From contig NZ_AP023262.1 in the NCBI RefSeq assembly GCF_016756615.1, positions 62,001 through 126,000 of the forward strand: a stretch of DNA of 64,000 bases. The letters run 5' to 3'. The position numbers and the translations under genes were made by a program. A model generated the notes under the pieces. That model worked only from the letters and a program-made list of their open reading frames with translations, made no database searches and had not been told where the DNA came from. This document shows, in pieces, positions 53,467 through 63,981 of the stretch (its first letter is position 1; every line of letters begins with the position of its first letter). The DNA comes from Mesorhizobium sp. L-8-3 (GTDB taxonomy: Bacteria > Pseudomonadota > Alphaproteobacteria > Rhizobiales > Rhizobiaceae).

Positions 53467-54389
53467 AAGCGCAGCCCGAAACCCGCCTTGATATGGGCTA
53501 CTTTCGTGACCTTCCGGCTGCGTCGGCAACGTGGCGCGGCCTTGCCGAGCGCATGTTCGACGGCCGCAGGAAATATCTGACCGCCGCCGTCTGCGTGCTG
53601 TTGTGCGCCGTCATGCTTTTGCCCCTGCTCGCCTCGGTGCTGGCGTCGCTCAAGTCCACCACGGAAGCTGCCGCGGTGCCGCCGACCTATTTCCCGCACG
53701 CCTTGAGCCTCGACAGCTACCGGCGGCTGTGGAATTTCCAGGCCGGGCTCCCGACCTATCTCGTCAACAGCGCAGGTGCTGCGCTGTTGACGATCCTGTT
53801 CTGCCTCGGGCTCACCATCCCGGCCGGCTATGCGCTGGCGCGCTTTCCCGTGCCGGGCAAGGAATTCTTCTTCGTCCTCCTGCTCCTCGGCCTCATCATT
53901 CCCTATCAGGCGCTGCTCACGCCGCTGTTCTTCATGTTCGTCCAGCTCAGGCTGCACAATTCGCTGGTCGGGCTTGCCATCGTGCATACGGCGATCCAGC
54001 TGCCATTCAGCATCTATGTGATGCGCAACGCGTTCGAAGCCGTGCCGAAGGAACTCGAGGAGGCAGCGGTGATCGACGGCTGCAACAGCTGGCAGGTTCT
54101 CATACGGGTGTTCTTGCCGGCGATCGTGCCCGCCGTCATCACGGTCTCGCTGTTCGCCTTCATCACGTCATGGAACGAGTTGCTTGCCGCGCTCGTCATC
54201 ATGAACAAGGATTCGAGCTTCACACTCCCGCTGATCCTTGCCGCCTCCCGGCAACAGACGAGCATCGGCGGAACCGACTGGGGCATGCTGCAGGCCGGCA
54301 TCACCATCTCGATCATACCCTGCATGGCATTCTATCTGCTGCTGCAGAAATACTATGTCGCCGGCCTCCTCAGCGGCGCGGTCAAATAG
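53463..54389 (+). CDS. CUT1 sugar ABC importer, permease (MalG-like), TTG start
   Basis: 308 residues. The TTG at 53463 is chosen as start: AGGAGAAG lies six bases upstream and TTGA overlaps the stop of the preceding permease; the first ATG (53493) has no ribosome site. Six helices, with EEAAVIDGCNSWQVLIRVFLPAIVP near residue 200 as the EAA loop. Forms the heterodimeric pore with the MalF-like permease. Confidence 0.9.
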   Translation: MKAQPETRLDMGYFRDLPAASATWRGLAERMFDGRRKYLTAAVCVLLCAVMLLPLLASVLASLKSTTEAAAVPPTYFPHALSLDSYRRLWNFQAGLPTYLVNSAGAALLTILFCLGLTIPAGYALARFPVPGKEFFFVLLLLGLIIPYQALLTPLFFMFVQLRLHNSLVGLAIVHTAIQLPFSIYVMRNAFEAVPKELEEAAVIDGCNSWQVLIRVFLPAIVPAVITVSLFAFITSWNELLAALVIMNKDSSFTLPLILAASRQQTSIGGTDWGMLQAGITISIIPCMAFYLLLQKYYVAGLLSGAVK

Positions 54390-54396
54390 GCGAAGC

Positions 54397-55458
54397 ATGG
54401 ATACGCCCCCTCCTCCTTCACCGAGCCCTCCGGAAAAGGTCGCCCCCTTGCAGCGCGGCACGCCGACCATCCGCGACCTGGCGCGAATCGCAGGTGTCTC
54501 CATCGGCACAGCCTCCAAGGCGCTCAACGCCGGCGGCCGGCTGAGCAAGGAGACGCGCGAAAAGGTCCTGCGAATTGCCCGGGAGATCGGCTATCGCCCG
54601 AACGACCTCGCCCAGAGCCTGCATCGCGCGAAATCGCGGACGATCGGCATCATCTCCAACGACAGTTTCGGGCGTTTCACCTTCCCGATCGTCGAAGCGC
54701 TGGAGGAGCGCCTTGCCGATGAACGCATCGCGGTGTTCATGTGCAACGCCACCGACGACCCCGGCCGCGAGCGCCAGCATCTGGACCAGTTGCTCGGCAA
54801 GCGCGTCGACGGCCTGGTGGTGACCGCGCGGCGCGCCGACAAGCGGCCGCCTATCGGTCCCCTCGTCCATGGGCTGCCGGTCGTCTACGTGTTCAGTCAG
54901 GCGGACGACCCGGACGGCCTTTCGTTGCTGCCCGACGACGAGGGCGGCGCGGTGCTCGCAGTCGAGCACCTTGCCCGGCTCGGCCGCCGTCGCATCGCCC
55001 ATGTCACCGGCCCGGAGCATTTCGAAGCCGTACGCCTGCGCCGGAACGGCTACCTTTCGGCGCTGTCGGCGGCGGGACTTCCGGCAATCGATGGCTTCTA
55101 TCTCTCCGGCGTCTGGTCCGAGGCCTGGGGCCGCGAAGCCGCGGACAGGATCTTTGCAAAAGGCTCCGTTCACCCCGACGCGTTGTTCTGCGGCAACGAT
55201 CAGATCGCCAGGGGCTTGGCCGACGCGCTGCGCGAGCGGGGCATAGGCGTTCCCACCGATGTGGCAATCGTCGGCTTCGACAACTGGGACGTCATGACGC
55301 TGGCGGCGCGGCCGCCGCTCACCAGCGTCGACATGAATCTGAAAGCCCTCGGGCGCGAGGCCGGCGACCGACTGATCGACATGATGTCGGGCAAGCGGGT
55401 GAGCGGGGTCAGCCGCCGGCCCTGTTCGCTTGTGGTGAGGCAGTCAACAGGCGGCTGA
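54397..55458 (+). CDS. LacI family regulator inside the GH127 sugar operon
   Basis: 353 residues from ATG at 54397. After a Pro-rich 20-residue N-terminal extension comes the HTH: TPTIRDLARIAGVSIGTASKALNAGGRLSKETREKVLRIAREIGYRPNDLAQSLHRAKS. Effector domain: LGKRVDGLVVTARRADK, LLPDDEGGAVLAVEHLA, and FCGNDQIARGLADALRERGIGVPTDVAIVGFDNWD. It is encoded within the operon it probably represses through the GAAAAGCTTTTC sites upstream, giving autoregulation. Confidence 0.92.
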   Translation: MDTPPPPSPSPPEKVAPLQRGTPTIRDLARIAGVSIGTASKALNAGGRLSKETREKVLRIAREIGYRPNDLAQSLHRAKSRTIGIISNDSFGRFTFPIVEALEERLADERIAVFMCNATDDPGRERQHLDQLLGKRVDGLVVTARRADKRPPIGPLVHGLPVVYVFSQADDPDGLSLLPDDEGGAVLAVEHLARLGRRRIAHVTGPEHFEAVRLRRNGYLSALSAAGLPAIDGFYLSGVWSEAWGREAADRIFAKGSVHPDALFCGNDQIARGLADALRERGIGVPTDVAIVGFDNWDVMTLAARPPLTSVDMNLKALGREAGDRLIDMMSGKRVSGVSRRPCSLVVRQSTGG

Positions 55459-55489
55459 GAGAGTGGATGCGAGTGAAAGGGAACCTGGA

Positions 55490-57394
55490 ATGAGCCGGTT
55501 TGTGCCGATGCGGTTCGTGGATGTGCATATCGAAGGCCGGTTCTGGCGCGAACGGCTCGAAACGGTCCTTGCCCGCACGATACCCAGCCAGCATGTCCAA
55601 CTCGCCGAGCACGGCATCCTGGAATCGCTGACGCTGCCCAAACCGCCGCCGCCTCTGCGTTTTCCCCGCAACGAGCACAACTTCACCGTCCAGGTGTTCT
55701 GGGACTCCGATGTCGGCAAATGGATCGAAGCGGCTTCCTATGCCCTGTCCCATCGCCGGGATCCTGAAATCGAAGCGAAGATCGAGACCATAATCGACGA
55801 TCTCGAAAAGGCCCAGGCGCCGGACGGCTATCTCAATTGCTGGTACCTGCAGCGCGAGCCGGAAAAACGCTGGACCAATCTGCGGGACAATCACGAGCTC
55901 TACAATCTCGGTCACCTGCTCGAAGGCGCCATCGCCTACTTCCTGGCAACCGGACGGCGGCGCCTCCTGACCATGCTGGAACGCTATGTCGACCATGTGC
56001 GCGAAACGTTCGGACCGGGAGCGGGCCAGAAACGCGGCTACTGTGGGCATCAGGAAATCGAGCTCGCGCTGGTCCGGCTCTACCGCCTGACCGGCGAACG
56101 GAAGCATCTCGAGCTTGCCAGCTACTTCATCGACGAGCGCGGCCGGCAACCCCACTATTTCGACCAGGAAGCCGCCGACCGCGGCGACGATCCAAAGAAA
56201 TTCTGGGCGAAGAGCTATGAGTACAACCAGTCGCACAAGCCGGTGCGCGAACAGGACAGGGTCGTCGGCCACGCGGTTCGCGCCATGTATATGTACTCGG
56301 CCATGGCCGATCTCGCGGCCGAGCTGTCCGACGACAGTCTGAAACGCGCCTGCGAGTTGCTGTGGCAGGATGTCATGGCCTCGAAGATCTACATCACCTC
56401 GGGCCTCGGTCCGGCCGCGGCCAATGAGGGCTTCACCGAGGCCTACGACCTGCCCAACGACACGGCCTATGCGGAGACCTGCGCGTCGGTGGCTCTCATC
56501 TTCTGGGCGCAGCGCATGCTGCATCTCGACCTCGACGGCAAATACGCGGATGTGCTGGAGCAGGCCTTGTTCAACGGCGCGCTCACCGGCCTGTCCCGGG
56601 ATGGCGAGCACTATTTCTACTCGAACCCGCTGGACAGCGACGGGCGGCACAGACGCTGGGCCTGGCACACCTGCCCCTGCTGCACGATGAATGCCTCGCG
56701 CCTCGTGGCGTCGGTCGGCGGCTACTTCGTTTCGCACAGCGACGACGCGATCGCCTTCCATCTCTATGGCGGCATCGCTACGTCGGTCACCTTGAAGTCG
56801 GGCAAGGTCACCTTGCGCGAGACGAGCGACTATCCCTGGTCCGGCGATATCAGGATCGAGCTCGAGCCGGAGCAGGCGGCGGAGTTCACGCTCAAGCTGC
56901 GCATACCGGGCTGGTCGCGCGCGGCGAAGGCATCGGTCAACGGACAGGCGATCGCCGTCGAGCCGTCGACAACGAACGGCTACCTCTCGATCTCACGGAA
57001 ATGGCAGGCCGGCGACGTCGTGGAGCTAGACCTGCCGATGCCGCCGGAGCGCGTTTACGCGCATCCTTCCGTGCGCATGGATGTCGGACGCGTTGCGCTG
57101 AAGCGCGGGCCACTCGTCTATTGCGTGGAGCAGGTCGACAATGCTGAAGGTCCGGTGCAGCGGCTGAGACTGCCGCGGCGGTCGAAGGTCGGGATAAAGC
57201 GGCGTAGCGATCTCTTCGACGGCATAGTCGTCCTCGCCGCCGAGGCATTGCGCCTCGACGATCGCGAATGGAGCGACACGCTCTATCGCCGCGAGCCTCC
57301 GGCCGAGGAAAGGGTGACGCTGACCGCGCTTCCCTACTATCTCTGGAGCAACCGGGAAAAGGGATCCATGACGGTCTGGCTCGCCGAAGCCTGA
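55490..57394 (+). CDS. Glycoside hydrolase family 127 (beta-L-arabinofuranosidase)
   Basis: 634 residues, the length of GH127 enzymes such as HypBA1. It releases L-arabinose from beta-L-arabinofuranosides, for instance on plant hydroxyproline-rich proteins. The metal and nucleophile residues match: Glu329 and Cys331 in YAETCASVAL, and Cys397-Cys398 in HTCPCCTMNASR, the position of the nucleophile Cys417 in HypBA1. GYCGHQEIELALVRLYR near 180 is conserved. No signal peptide is present, so it works in the cytoplasm on imported sugar. It is followed by the ATPase gene after 10 bp. Confidence 0.9.
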   Translation: MSRFVPMRFVDVHIEGRFWRERLETVLARTIPSQHVQLAEHGILESLTLPKPPPPLRFPRNEHNFTVQVFWDSDVGKWIEAASYALSHRRDPEIEAKIETIIDDLEKAQAPDGYLNCWYLQREPEKRWTNLRDNHELYNLGHLLEGAIAYFLATGRRRLLTMLERYVDHVRETFGPGAGQKRGYCGHQEIELALVRLYRLTGERKHLELASYFIDERGRQPHYFDQEAADRGDDPKKFWAKSYEYNQSHKPVREQDRVVGHAVRAMYMYSAMADLAAELSDDSLKRACELLWQDVMASKIYITSGLGPAAANEGFTEAYDLPNDTAYAETCASVALIFWAQRMLHLDLDGKYADVLEQALFNGALTGLSRDGEHYFYSNPLDSDGRHRRWAWHTCPCCTMNASRLVASVGGYFVSHSDDAIAFHLYGGIATSVTLKSGKVTLRETSDYPWSGDIRIELEPEQAAEFTLKLRIPGWSRAAKASVNGQAIAVEPSTTNGYLSISRKWQAGDVVELDLPMPPERVYAHPSVRMDVGRVALKRGPLVYCVEQVDNAEGPVQRLRLPRRSKVGIKRRSDLFDGIVVLAAEALRLDDREWSDTLYRREPPAEERVTLTALPYYLWSNREKGSMTVWLAEA

Positions 57395-57404
57395 ACCGAT
57401 CGAA

Positions 57405-58529
<1,125 letters not shown>

Positions 58530-58861
58530 TTGGTTACATCGGCGGGCGGTCACCCCCTGACGCCAACGCCTCGACGGGCGGCGATGACCAGTTCGCATCA
58601 ACGCGGCCTTCCACGAAACGCTGGCGGTCTGTTCCGGCAACCGCTTCCTGACGAGATGGAGTGGGCCGAGGCGCTGCGGCGGCGGCATCTGCAACAGGCT
58701 TCGGAATTGGCCACGCCGGAGCGGCAGGCCACCTACCGCATCGGCCCGAAATTCGTGCCCGATGCTTGCCGTGGACTCGACCGCGCCAGCCGCCCACCGC
58801 CGGCATCGTGTCATCAAAGATGATGTGGCGCTTCAGGCGCCAGCCCGGCCGATCCACCTCG
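58530..58861. other. Interval without a recognised gene
   Basis: 332 bp between the plus-strand ATPase and minus-strand thiolase genes, which converge. Open frames cross it on both strands but none has a domain I recognise. A terminator with a T-run is not visible either. It may be a decayed gene; I cannot tell. Confidence 0.4.
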
Positions 58862-60058
58862 TCAGCCTACCCTCAGGACAAGGGCCATGCCGGAATCGCC
58901 CGCCGCGCAACCCGTGAACAGGCCGTGCCCGCCGCCCTTCGATGCAAGCTCCTCGATGAGCTCGATCACGGATCGCAGGGCGGTCGGGCCCTGCGGGTGC
59001 CCCCAGATCAGCGAGCAGCCGAAATTGTTCATGCCGCGCCAGTCGAGACCGAAAGCGCGCGCGAAGGCGATGTCGTTCACGGCGAACGGGTTGTGTGTCT
59101 TGATCGCGTCCAGGTCGCCGATTCCAAGTCCCGCCATGGAGAGCGCCTTTCGCGATGCCTCGATCGGCGCCGCCGGCATGAAGCCCTTCTCCTCGCGACC
59201 CGACCCCCACGCGAGGATCTCCACCGCAATGCTGCCGTCGCCGGCCAGGTCGCGGGCCTTGGCGGCATCGGCGGTGACGACGATCCCCGCATTGCCGTCG
59301 GCGGGATGCGTCTGCGCCGCATAGGTGACGGTACCGCCCTCGCGCACCGGCTTCAGTTTCGACAGTTTTTCCGGATCCGTTGGATGGACTCCGCCATCGC
59401 CCTCGAGGGTCGAGACTGTCCTGCGGAACCCGGCATCCGGCACATCGAGCCGTGCCGGCATGTAGCGCTTCTGGAAGGCGCGGTCCCCGGCCAGTGCATC
59501 GGCATATTGCCGCGAGCGGTGGAGGACGACCTCATGCTGCTCCTCCATGGTGATGCCTTCGCGACGCGCCACGTTTTCGGCGGTATCGACCATGGCGCAC
59601 CTCGCCCACGGGTCGCTGTTGAAGCTGTCGAGGACGATGTTCTCGCTCTCGCCCGTCCCGCCCGGGCCGGCGGGAGCGGGGTAGTAGACATGCGGGCTGT
59701 TGGAAGTCCGGTCGCCGGAGAGCGCCAGCGCGCAGTTCGCCGCTCCGGCGGCCATTTCAGCGCAGACCATCGCCAGCAGACGGGTGCCGGTCGCGCAGGC
59801 CTGGTTCACCAGCGGCCCGGGCAGCCGTTCGGCGCCCAGCATCGCCGTGACCCAGGGGGTTCCGTAGAAGCTTCGATGCTGCGGCACCGTCATGCCATAG
59901 GCGGCCAAGTCGAACGCGTCGACGGGAATGTCACGTACGCGTAAAGCGGCCTGCGCGACATGAGCGGCGAACTTCATGGAATGGAGATGGGCGAGCTCCG
60001 TCTGCCAGCGCGCGAACGGCGTGGACCAGTAGGCTCCGTATGGAATGTAGGCGGGCAC
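58862..60058 (-). CDS. Thiolase family protein (acetyl-CoA acetyltransferase / lipid-transfer-like)
   Basis: 398 residues from a GTG at 60058, preceded by AAGGAG six bases upstream. Nucleophile Cys88 in VNQACATGTRLLAM, His in IKTHNPFAVNDIAFA near 335, and the C-terminal LFTGCAAGDSGMALVL. The last usually reads CxGGGxG in true thiolases; here it is CAAGDSG, so activity or specificity may differ. The N-terminal half otherwise keeps the fold. Follows the CoA ligase gene by 16 bp, consistent with beta-oxidation-like or chain-shortening work on an aryl-CoA. Confidence 0.85.
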   Translation of the reverse strand: MPAYIPYGAYWSTPFARWQTELAHLHSMKFAAHVAQAALRVRDIPVDAFDLAAYGMTVPQHRSFYGTPWVTAMLGAERLPGPLVNQACATGTRLLAMVCAEMAAGAANCALALSGDRTSNSPHVYYPAPAGPGGTGESENIVLDSFNSDPWARCAMVDTAENVARREGITMEEQHEVVLHRSRQYADALAGDRAFQKRYMPARLDVPDAGFRRTVSTLEGDGGVHPTDPEKLSKLKPVREGGTVTYAAQTHPADGNAGIVVTADAAKARDLAGDGSIAVEILAWGSGREEKGFMPAAPIEASRKALSMAGLGIGDLDAIKTHNPFAVNDIAFARAFGLDWRGMNNFGCSLIWGHPQGPTALRSVIELIEELASKGGGHGLFTGCAAGDSGMALVLRVG

Positions 60059-60074
60059 GGTATGCTCCTTGATG

Positions 60075-61904
60075 TCAATTCGCCGGGAAGATGAAGCTGT
60101 CAGGGTCGTCCCCGTAGAGCCGTTCCAGATCAGCCTGGCGATTGGCAAGCGTCTGGCGCTGGTTGATATAGCCCTTATCGGTGATCTCGCCCCGGTCGGG
60201 ATCGGGCGGCGAAGCAAGAAATCGCGCGCGCACGGCGTAGCGCGAGGAGCCACCGCCCGACATCTTCAGCGCCTTCAGCCCGTCGGCCACGTGGCCGCGC
60301 ACGGCCGGATGGTCGAGCACCTGGCCGAGCGGCGCTTCCGGGAGCCCGGCCAGATTGCGGCATGCAGCTTCGTTCGGGAAGATCAGGAAGGCGACCGCGT
60401 CGCGGTCGTGCCCAGCCACGACGATATCCTGCGCCACCGGCGACAGGGCGTCTATGCCCGCGATGCGCAGTTCGCCGACGCTGACCCAGGTGCCCGACGT
60501 CAGCTTGAAGTCCTCGCTGACACGCCCGTCGAAAAAAAGGCCCCTGGCGGGATCGTCGGGATCCGCGAAGCGGACCGCATCGCCCATGATGTAGAAGCCT
60601 TCCGCGTCGAAGGCCTTGCTGGTTATTTCCGGATTGCGGAAATAGCCCGGCGTCACCTGGGGACCCTTGACGCGGACCTCCAGCTTGCCACCGTTCGGCA
60701 GGAGCTTGAGCGCCGTGCCGGGCACCGGCACGCCGATATTTCCGGTGCGCTCGGCTTGAAAATGACAATAGGTCGCCAGCGGCGCCGTCTCGGTCGACCC
60801 CCAGGCCGCGACCATCGGCGTCGCCTCACCCTTGGTGTCGGCCGAGAGCTCGATCAAGCGGCTCCAGATCGATCCCGGCAGCGCCGCGGCGGCATAGAAT
60901 ATGAACTCCACGCCGAACAGCGCCTCGCGGAAGTCCGCATCGGTCTCTGCCGCCCGCAGCAGCATCTCGTAGCCGCGAGGCACGTTGAAACACATGGTCG
61001 GACGGATCTCGATCATGTTCCTGATCGTATGTTCGATCAGGCCCGGCGCCGGCTTGCCCTCGTCGATATAGAGTTCGCCGCCGTTGCGAAGCACCATGTT
61101 CGACGTGAAATTCGCACCGAATGTGTGGCTCCACGGCAGCCAGTCGACGATGCGGGGCGGCGTTTCCGACAGGAACGGGCAGACTGCGCCATTCGCCTCC
61201 TGGTTCGAGGTGAGCATAAGATGCGTGTTGATGACCGCCTTCGGCGTGCCGGTCGATCCGGAGGTGAAGAGCAGGCGGGCGGTCGTGTCCGGCGTGATCG
61301 CGGCAAAGCGCTCGGCGACGTCGCTGTCGCGCCCGCTGGCCTTGGCATCGGCAAATGCGACCATGGTTGTCGAAGCACCGGCGCTCGCGACAACGACCGC
61401 GGCGTGCCGCCCCTCGATCGCCTTCAGCGCAGCGCCAAACCGGCCAGCGTCGGAGACCATGATGACGGCCGGCGTGACAAGCTCGATCATCGCCTTCAGC
61501 TTCTCGTGATCCGACGACATCAGCGAATAGGCGGTCGAGATCGTCGCGACGGGCACACCGACATGCATGGCCGCGAATGCCATCAGCCAGTGGTCGACCG
61601 AATTCTCGGAGAGGATGGCAACCGGCCTGTCCTGTCCCGCTCCTGCATGAAGCAGCCAGCCGGCGATCTCCCTGACCCGCCGCAGCGCTTCCCCATAGCT
61701 TACCCGACGCCAGCCATCGCCCGCGCGCTCGGCCACACAAGTCGCGTCAGGCCGTTCGGAAGCCCAGCGTTCAAGCCACGCGCCGACGCAGGGGACCGAC
61801 TGCGGCAGCGCGATGCCGGATTCCAGATATGTGACGCCGTCACCGGTGTCGCGGCGCCGCACGTCCACTTCGGCAAACAGCCGATTTGCCCCGTCTTTGC
61901 GCAT
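60075..61904 (-). CDS. Feruloyl-CoA synthetase-like AMP-forming ligase
   Basis: 609 residues, ANL superfamily. ATP loop LLFTSGSTGTPKAVINTH near residue 205, SHTFGANFTSNMVLRNGGELYIDEG near 250-275, AAWGSTETAPLATYCHF near 360, GYFRNPEITSKAFDAEGFYIMGDAVRFAD near 425-455, and the hinge GRVSEDFKLTSGTWVSVGELR. It resembles feruloyl-CoA synthetases used for hydroxycinnamate degradation, and other aryl-CoA ligases are possible. It is followed by a thiolase and preceded by TRAP genes that may import the acid. A 21-bp palindrome at 62060-62080 lies 155 bp upstream of the start. Confidence 0.85.
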   Translation of the reverse strand: MRKDGANRLFAEVDVRRRDTGDGVTYLESGIALPQSVPCVGAWLERWASERPDATCVAERAGDGWRRVSYGEALRRVREIAGWLLHAGAGQDRPVAILSENSVDHWLMAFAAMHVGVPVATISTAYSLMSSDHEKLKAMIELVTPAVIMVSDAGRFGAALKAIEGRHAAVVVASAGASTTMVAFADAKASGRDSDVAERFAAITPDTTARLLFTSGSTGTPKAVINTHLMLTSNQEANGAVCPFLSETPPRIVDWLPWSHTFGANFTSNMVLRNGGELYIDEGKPAPGLIEHTIRNMIEIRPTMCFNVPRGYEMLLRAAETDADFREALFGVEFIFYAAAALPGSIWSRLIELSADTKGEATPMVAAWGSTETAPLATYCHFQAERTGNIGVPVPGTALKLLPNGGKLEVRVKGPQVTPGYFRNPEITSKAFDAEGFYIMGDAVRFADPDDPARGLFFDGRVSEDFKLTSGTWVSVGELRIAGIDALSPVAQDIVVAGHDRDAVAFLIFPNEAACRNLAGLPEAPLGQVLDHPAVRGHVADGLKALKMSGGGSSRYAVRARFLASPPDPDRGEITDKGYINQRQTLANRQADLERLYGDDPDSFIFPAN

Positions 61905-62059
61905 CGAGTCGATCTCCTCCGAGCATGTCCTGATTCCTCCGGCGAAGCGCCGTCCGGCGGACCCGTGCCACCCGGACAGGCCATGCGCCGCTAGCCGCGA
62001 CCGGCCCCTCGCCGCCCGCGGTATTCCTGCCGTTCTCCTCCACCTGCATGAGGGACGGT

Positions 62060-62080
62060 ATAGTTATGATTCATATCTAT
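62060..62080. promoter_or_regulatory. 21-bp palindrome upstream of the aryl-CoA ligase gene
   Basis: Arms ATAGTTATGA (62060-62069) and TCATATCTAT (62071-62080) match at 9 of 10 positions around a central T. It is AT-rich in GC-rich DNA, in the 216-bp gap between the dctM stop (62121) and the ligase start (61904). Regulators of hydroxycinnamate operons are often MarR-type proteins that bind such sites; no such gene is seen here. Confidence 0.6.
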
Positions 62081-62120
62081 TGTCGCGCATTCTGGACCCT
62101 TGCCGAACATCATCGGGAGC

Positions 62121-63434
62121 TCAGGGGATTAGAAACAGCGTGATGGCCGGAAAGAGCATCAGGATGACGACACGCACGATGTCGGACAACACGAAATACA
62201 TCACCGCCTTGTAGGTCTCGATGATCGGCGTGGCCTTCTCCATCGTATTGATGATGAAGAGGATCATCCCGACGGGCGGCGTGATCAGCCCCACCTCCAC
62301 GACGATCAGAACGAGGATGCCGAACCATATCGCGACATGTTCCGCGCTCATGCCGAAGTCGAGGCCGGATATCACCGGAAAGAAGATCGGGATGGTGAGC
62401 AGGATCATCGACAGGCTGTCCATCAGGCAGCCGAACACGAGATAGAACAGCAGCACGATCGACAGCACCATCCAGGGGCTGAAGCCTTGGTCTACTACGA
62501 AGGCCGAGAGCTCCTGGGGGACCTGCGTCAGCGCGAGGAAACCGTTGTAGAAGGCGGCACCGAGCACGATGAAGAAGATCATCGCCGTTGATCGGCCGGT
62601 GGAAAGGAAGCTGGCGAACAGGCTGCCAAACGTCAGGCCGCCATTGAGCCAGGCAATCAGTCCGGTACCGAAGGCGCCGACTGCCGCGCCTTCCGTCGGC
62701 GTGAAGACGCCAGCATAGATGCCGCCAACGACCGCGAGGAACACCAGCAAGACCGGCCAGACGTCGAGGAGTGAGCGAAACCGCTCGCCATAGGGCATGC
62801 GCTCGCGCAAGCCGGCGGCTTCGGGATTCAGCCGGACATAGACCGAAATCGTGATGACGTAGCCGATTGCGGCCAGCACGCCCGGCACGAACGCGGCCAG
62901 GAACAGCTTGGCGATGTTCTGCTCGGTCAGGATCGCATAGATGACCAGGACGATCGAGGGAGGGATGAGAATGCCCAGAGTGCCGCCTGCGGCAAGAGCG
63001 GCGGTCGCAAACCCTCCTTCATAGCCGTATTTGCGCAATTCGGGCAGCGCGACCCGTCCCATGGTCGCCGCGGTCGCCAACGACGACCCGCAGATGGCCC
63101 CGAAGCCGGCGCATGCACCGATAGCCGCCATCGCCACGCCCCCGCGGCGATGTCCGAGCCATGACTCGGCCGCGCGAAACAGCGCCTGGCTCATCCCGCC
63201 GAGCGTGGCGAAATATCCCATGAGCAGGAACATCGGAACGATCGACAGCGAATAGCTGGAGAAGGTCGTGAAGGTCTCCGACTTCAGTTTCGCGAGCGCG
63301 ATGGCGATGTTGCCGTTGACCAAAGCGAGTCCCGCAAAGCCGACCGCGAACATGGCCAACCCGATCGGCACCCTCAGAAATATGAGGACCAGGAGAGCGG
63401 GAAACGAAACGAAGCCGATCTCAAGATTGCTCAA
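62121..63434 (-). CDS. TRAP transporter large permease (DctM family)
   Basis: 437 residues from a TTG at 63434 with GGGGACGAC upstream, overlapping the dctQ stop by 14 bp; ATG at 63452 (443 residues) is the alternative. About 12 helices. Motifs: SYSLSIVPMFLLMGYFATLGGMSQALF near 50-75, CGSSLATAATMGRVALPEL near 110, GTLGILIPPSIVLVIYAIL near 145-163, TPTEGAAVGAFGTGL near 245, and ITPPVGMILFIINTM near 383. The solute-binding gene must lie past the right edge or elsewhere. With the ligase and thiolase it may import an aromatic acid. Confidence 0.9.
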   Translation of the reverse strand: MSNLEIGFVSFPALLVLIFLRVPIGLAMFAVGFAGLALVNGNIAIALAKLKSETFTTFSSYSLSIVPMFLLMGYFATLGGMSQALFRAAESWLGHRRGGVAMAAIGACAGFGAICGSSLATAATMGRVALPELRKYGYEGGFATAALAAGGTLGILIPPSIVLVIYAILTEQNIAKLFLAAFVPGVLAAIGYVITISVYVRLNPEAAGLRERMPYGERFRSLLDVWPVLLVFLAVVGGIYAGVFTPTEGAAVGAFGTGLIAWLNGGLTFGSLFASFLSTGRSTAMIFFIVLGAAFYNGFLALTQVPQELSAFVVDQGFSPWMVLSIVLLFYLVFGCLMDSLSMILLTIPIFFPVISGLDFGMSAEHVAIWFGILVLIVVEVGLITPPVGMILFIINTMEKATPIIETYKAVMYFVLSDIVRVVILMLFPAITLFLIP

Positions 63435-63981
63435 TGTCGTCCCCGATCGCATCGCCGATGAGCGTTTTTCCGCTGGCCAGTTCGACCACCCGAACGATGG
63501 CCATGTATATTCCGACGATCGCCGCGACCGCGGCGCCGAAGAAGCTGAGCGCGTAGGCCCACCAGATCGGAAACTGCAGCAGGAAGGTCGTCTGGCCGCT
63601 ACGCATCTTGCTTTGCATTCCCGCTTCGAGTTGGACCGCGATCACGACCAGCACGACGGCGAAAAGCATCTCGATCAGGACGCCCTGTATCTTTTGCGCC
63701 CTTTCGGAGAACCAGCTCGTGAAGATGTCGACCGAAGCATGGCCGAGAGTGATGTGGCAGTAGGGCATGAAAGCGAATATCGAGAACGCGATACCCGCTT
63801 CGACCAGTTCGAAGTCGCCCTCGATGGGTCCTATTCCGGTTGACAGCGCCCAATCCGCAAATCCCGGCATCAGTGCCTGAACGGCGGCCGCATGGAGTAC
63901 GGTATTGAGGGTACGGCCGACGACGGACAGGCACATAAGCAGAATCAGCCCGCTCAGAACCAGCCCGCCCAACGCGGCCAT
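63421..63981 (-). CDS. TRAP transporter small permease (DctQ family), start near window edge
   Basis: 186 residues if the ATG at 63981 is the start; TTG at 63993 adds four, and the frame stays open to the edge, so the N-terminus may lie outside the window. MAALGGLVLSGLILLMCLSVVGRTLN is helix one. FELVEAGIAFSIFAFMPYCHITLGHASVDIFTSWF is the family's second helix and loop, and two more helices follow to residue 165. Ends overlapping dctM by 14 bp. A dctP gene is expected further right. Confidence 0.83.
   Translation of the reverse strand: MAALGGLVLSGLILLMCLSVVGRTLNTVLHAAAVQALMPGFADWALSTGIGPIEGDFELVEAGIAFSIFAFMPYCHITLGHASVDIFTSWFSERAQKIQGVLIEMLFAVVLVVIAVQLEAGMQSKMRSGQTTFLLQFPIWWAYALSFFGAAVAAIVGIYMAIVRVVELASGKTLIGDAIGDDIEQS

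Noticed and set aside
58534..58857. Minus-strand frame as an OB-fold partner of the thiolase
   Set aside because: Such partners have a Cys zinc ribbon; none is present, and the composition is Arg/Ala-rich.
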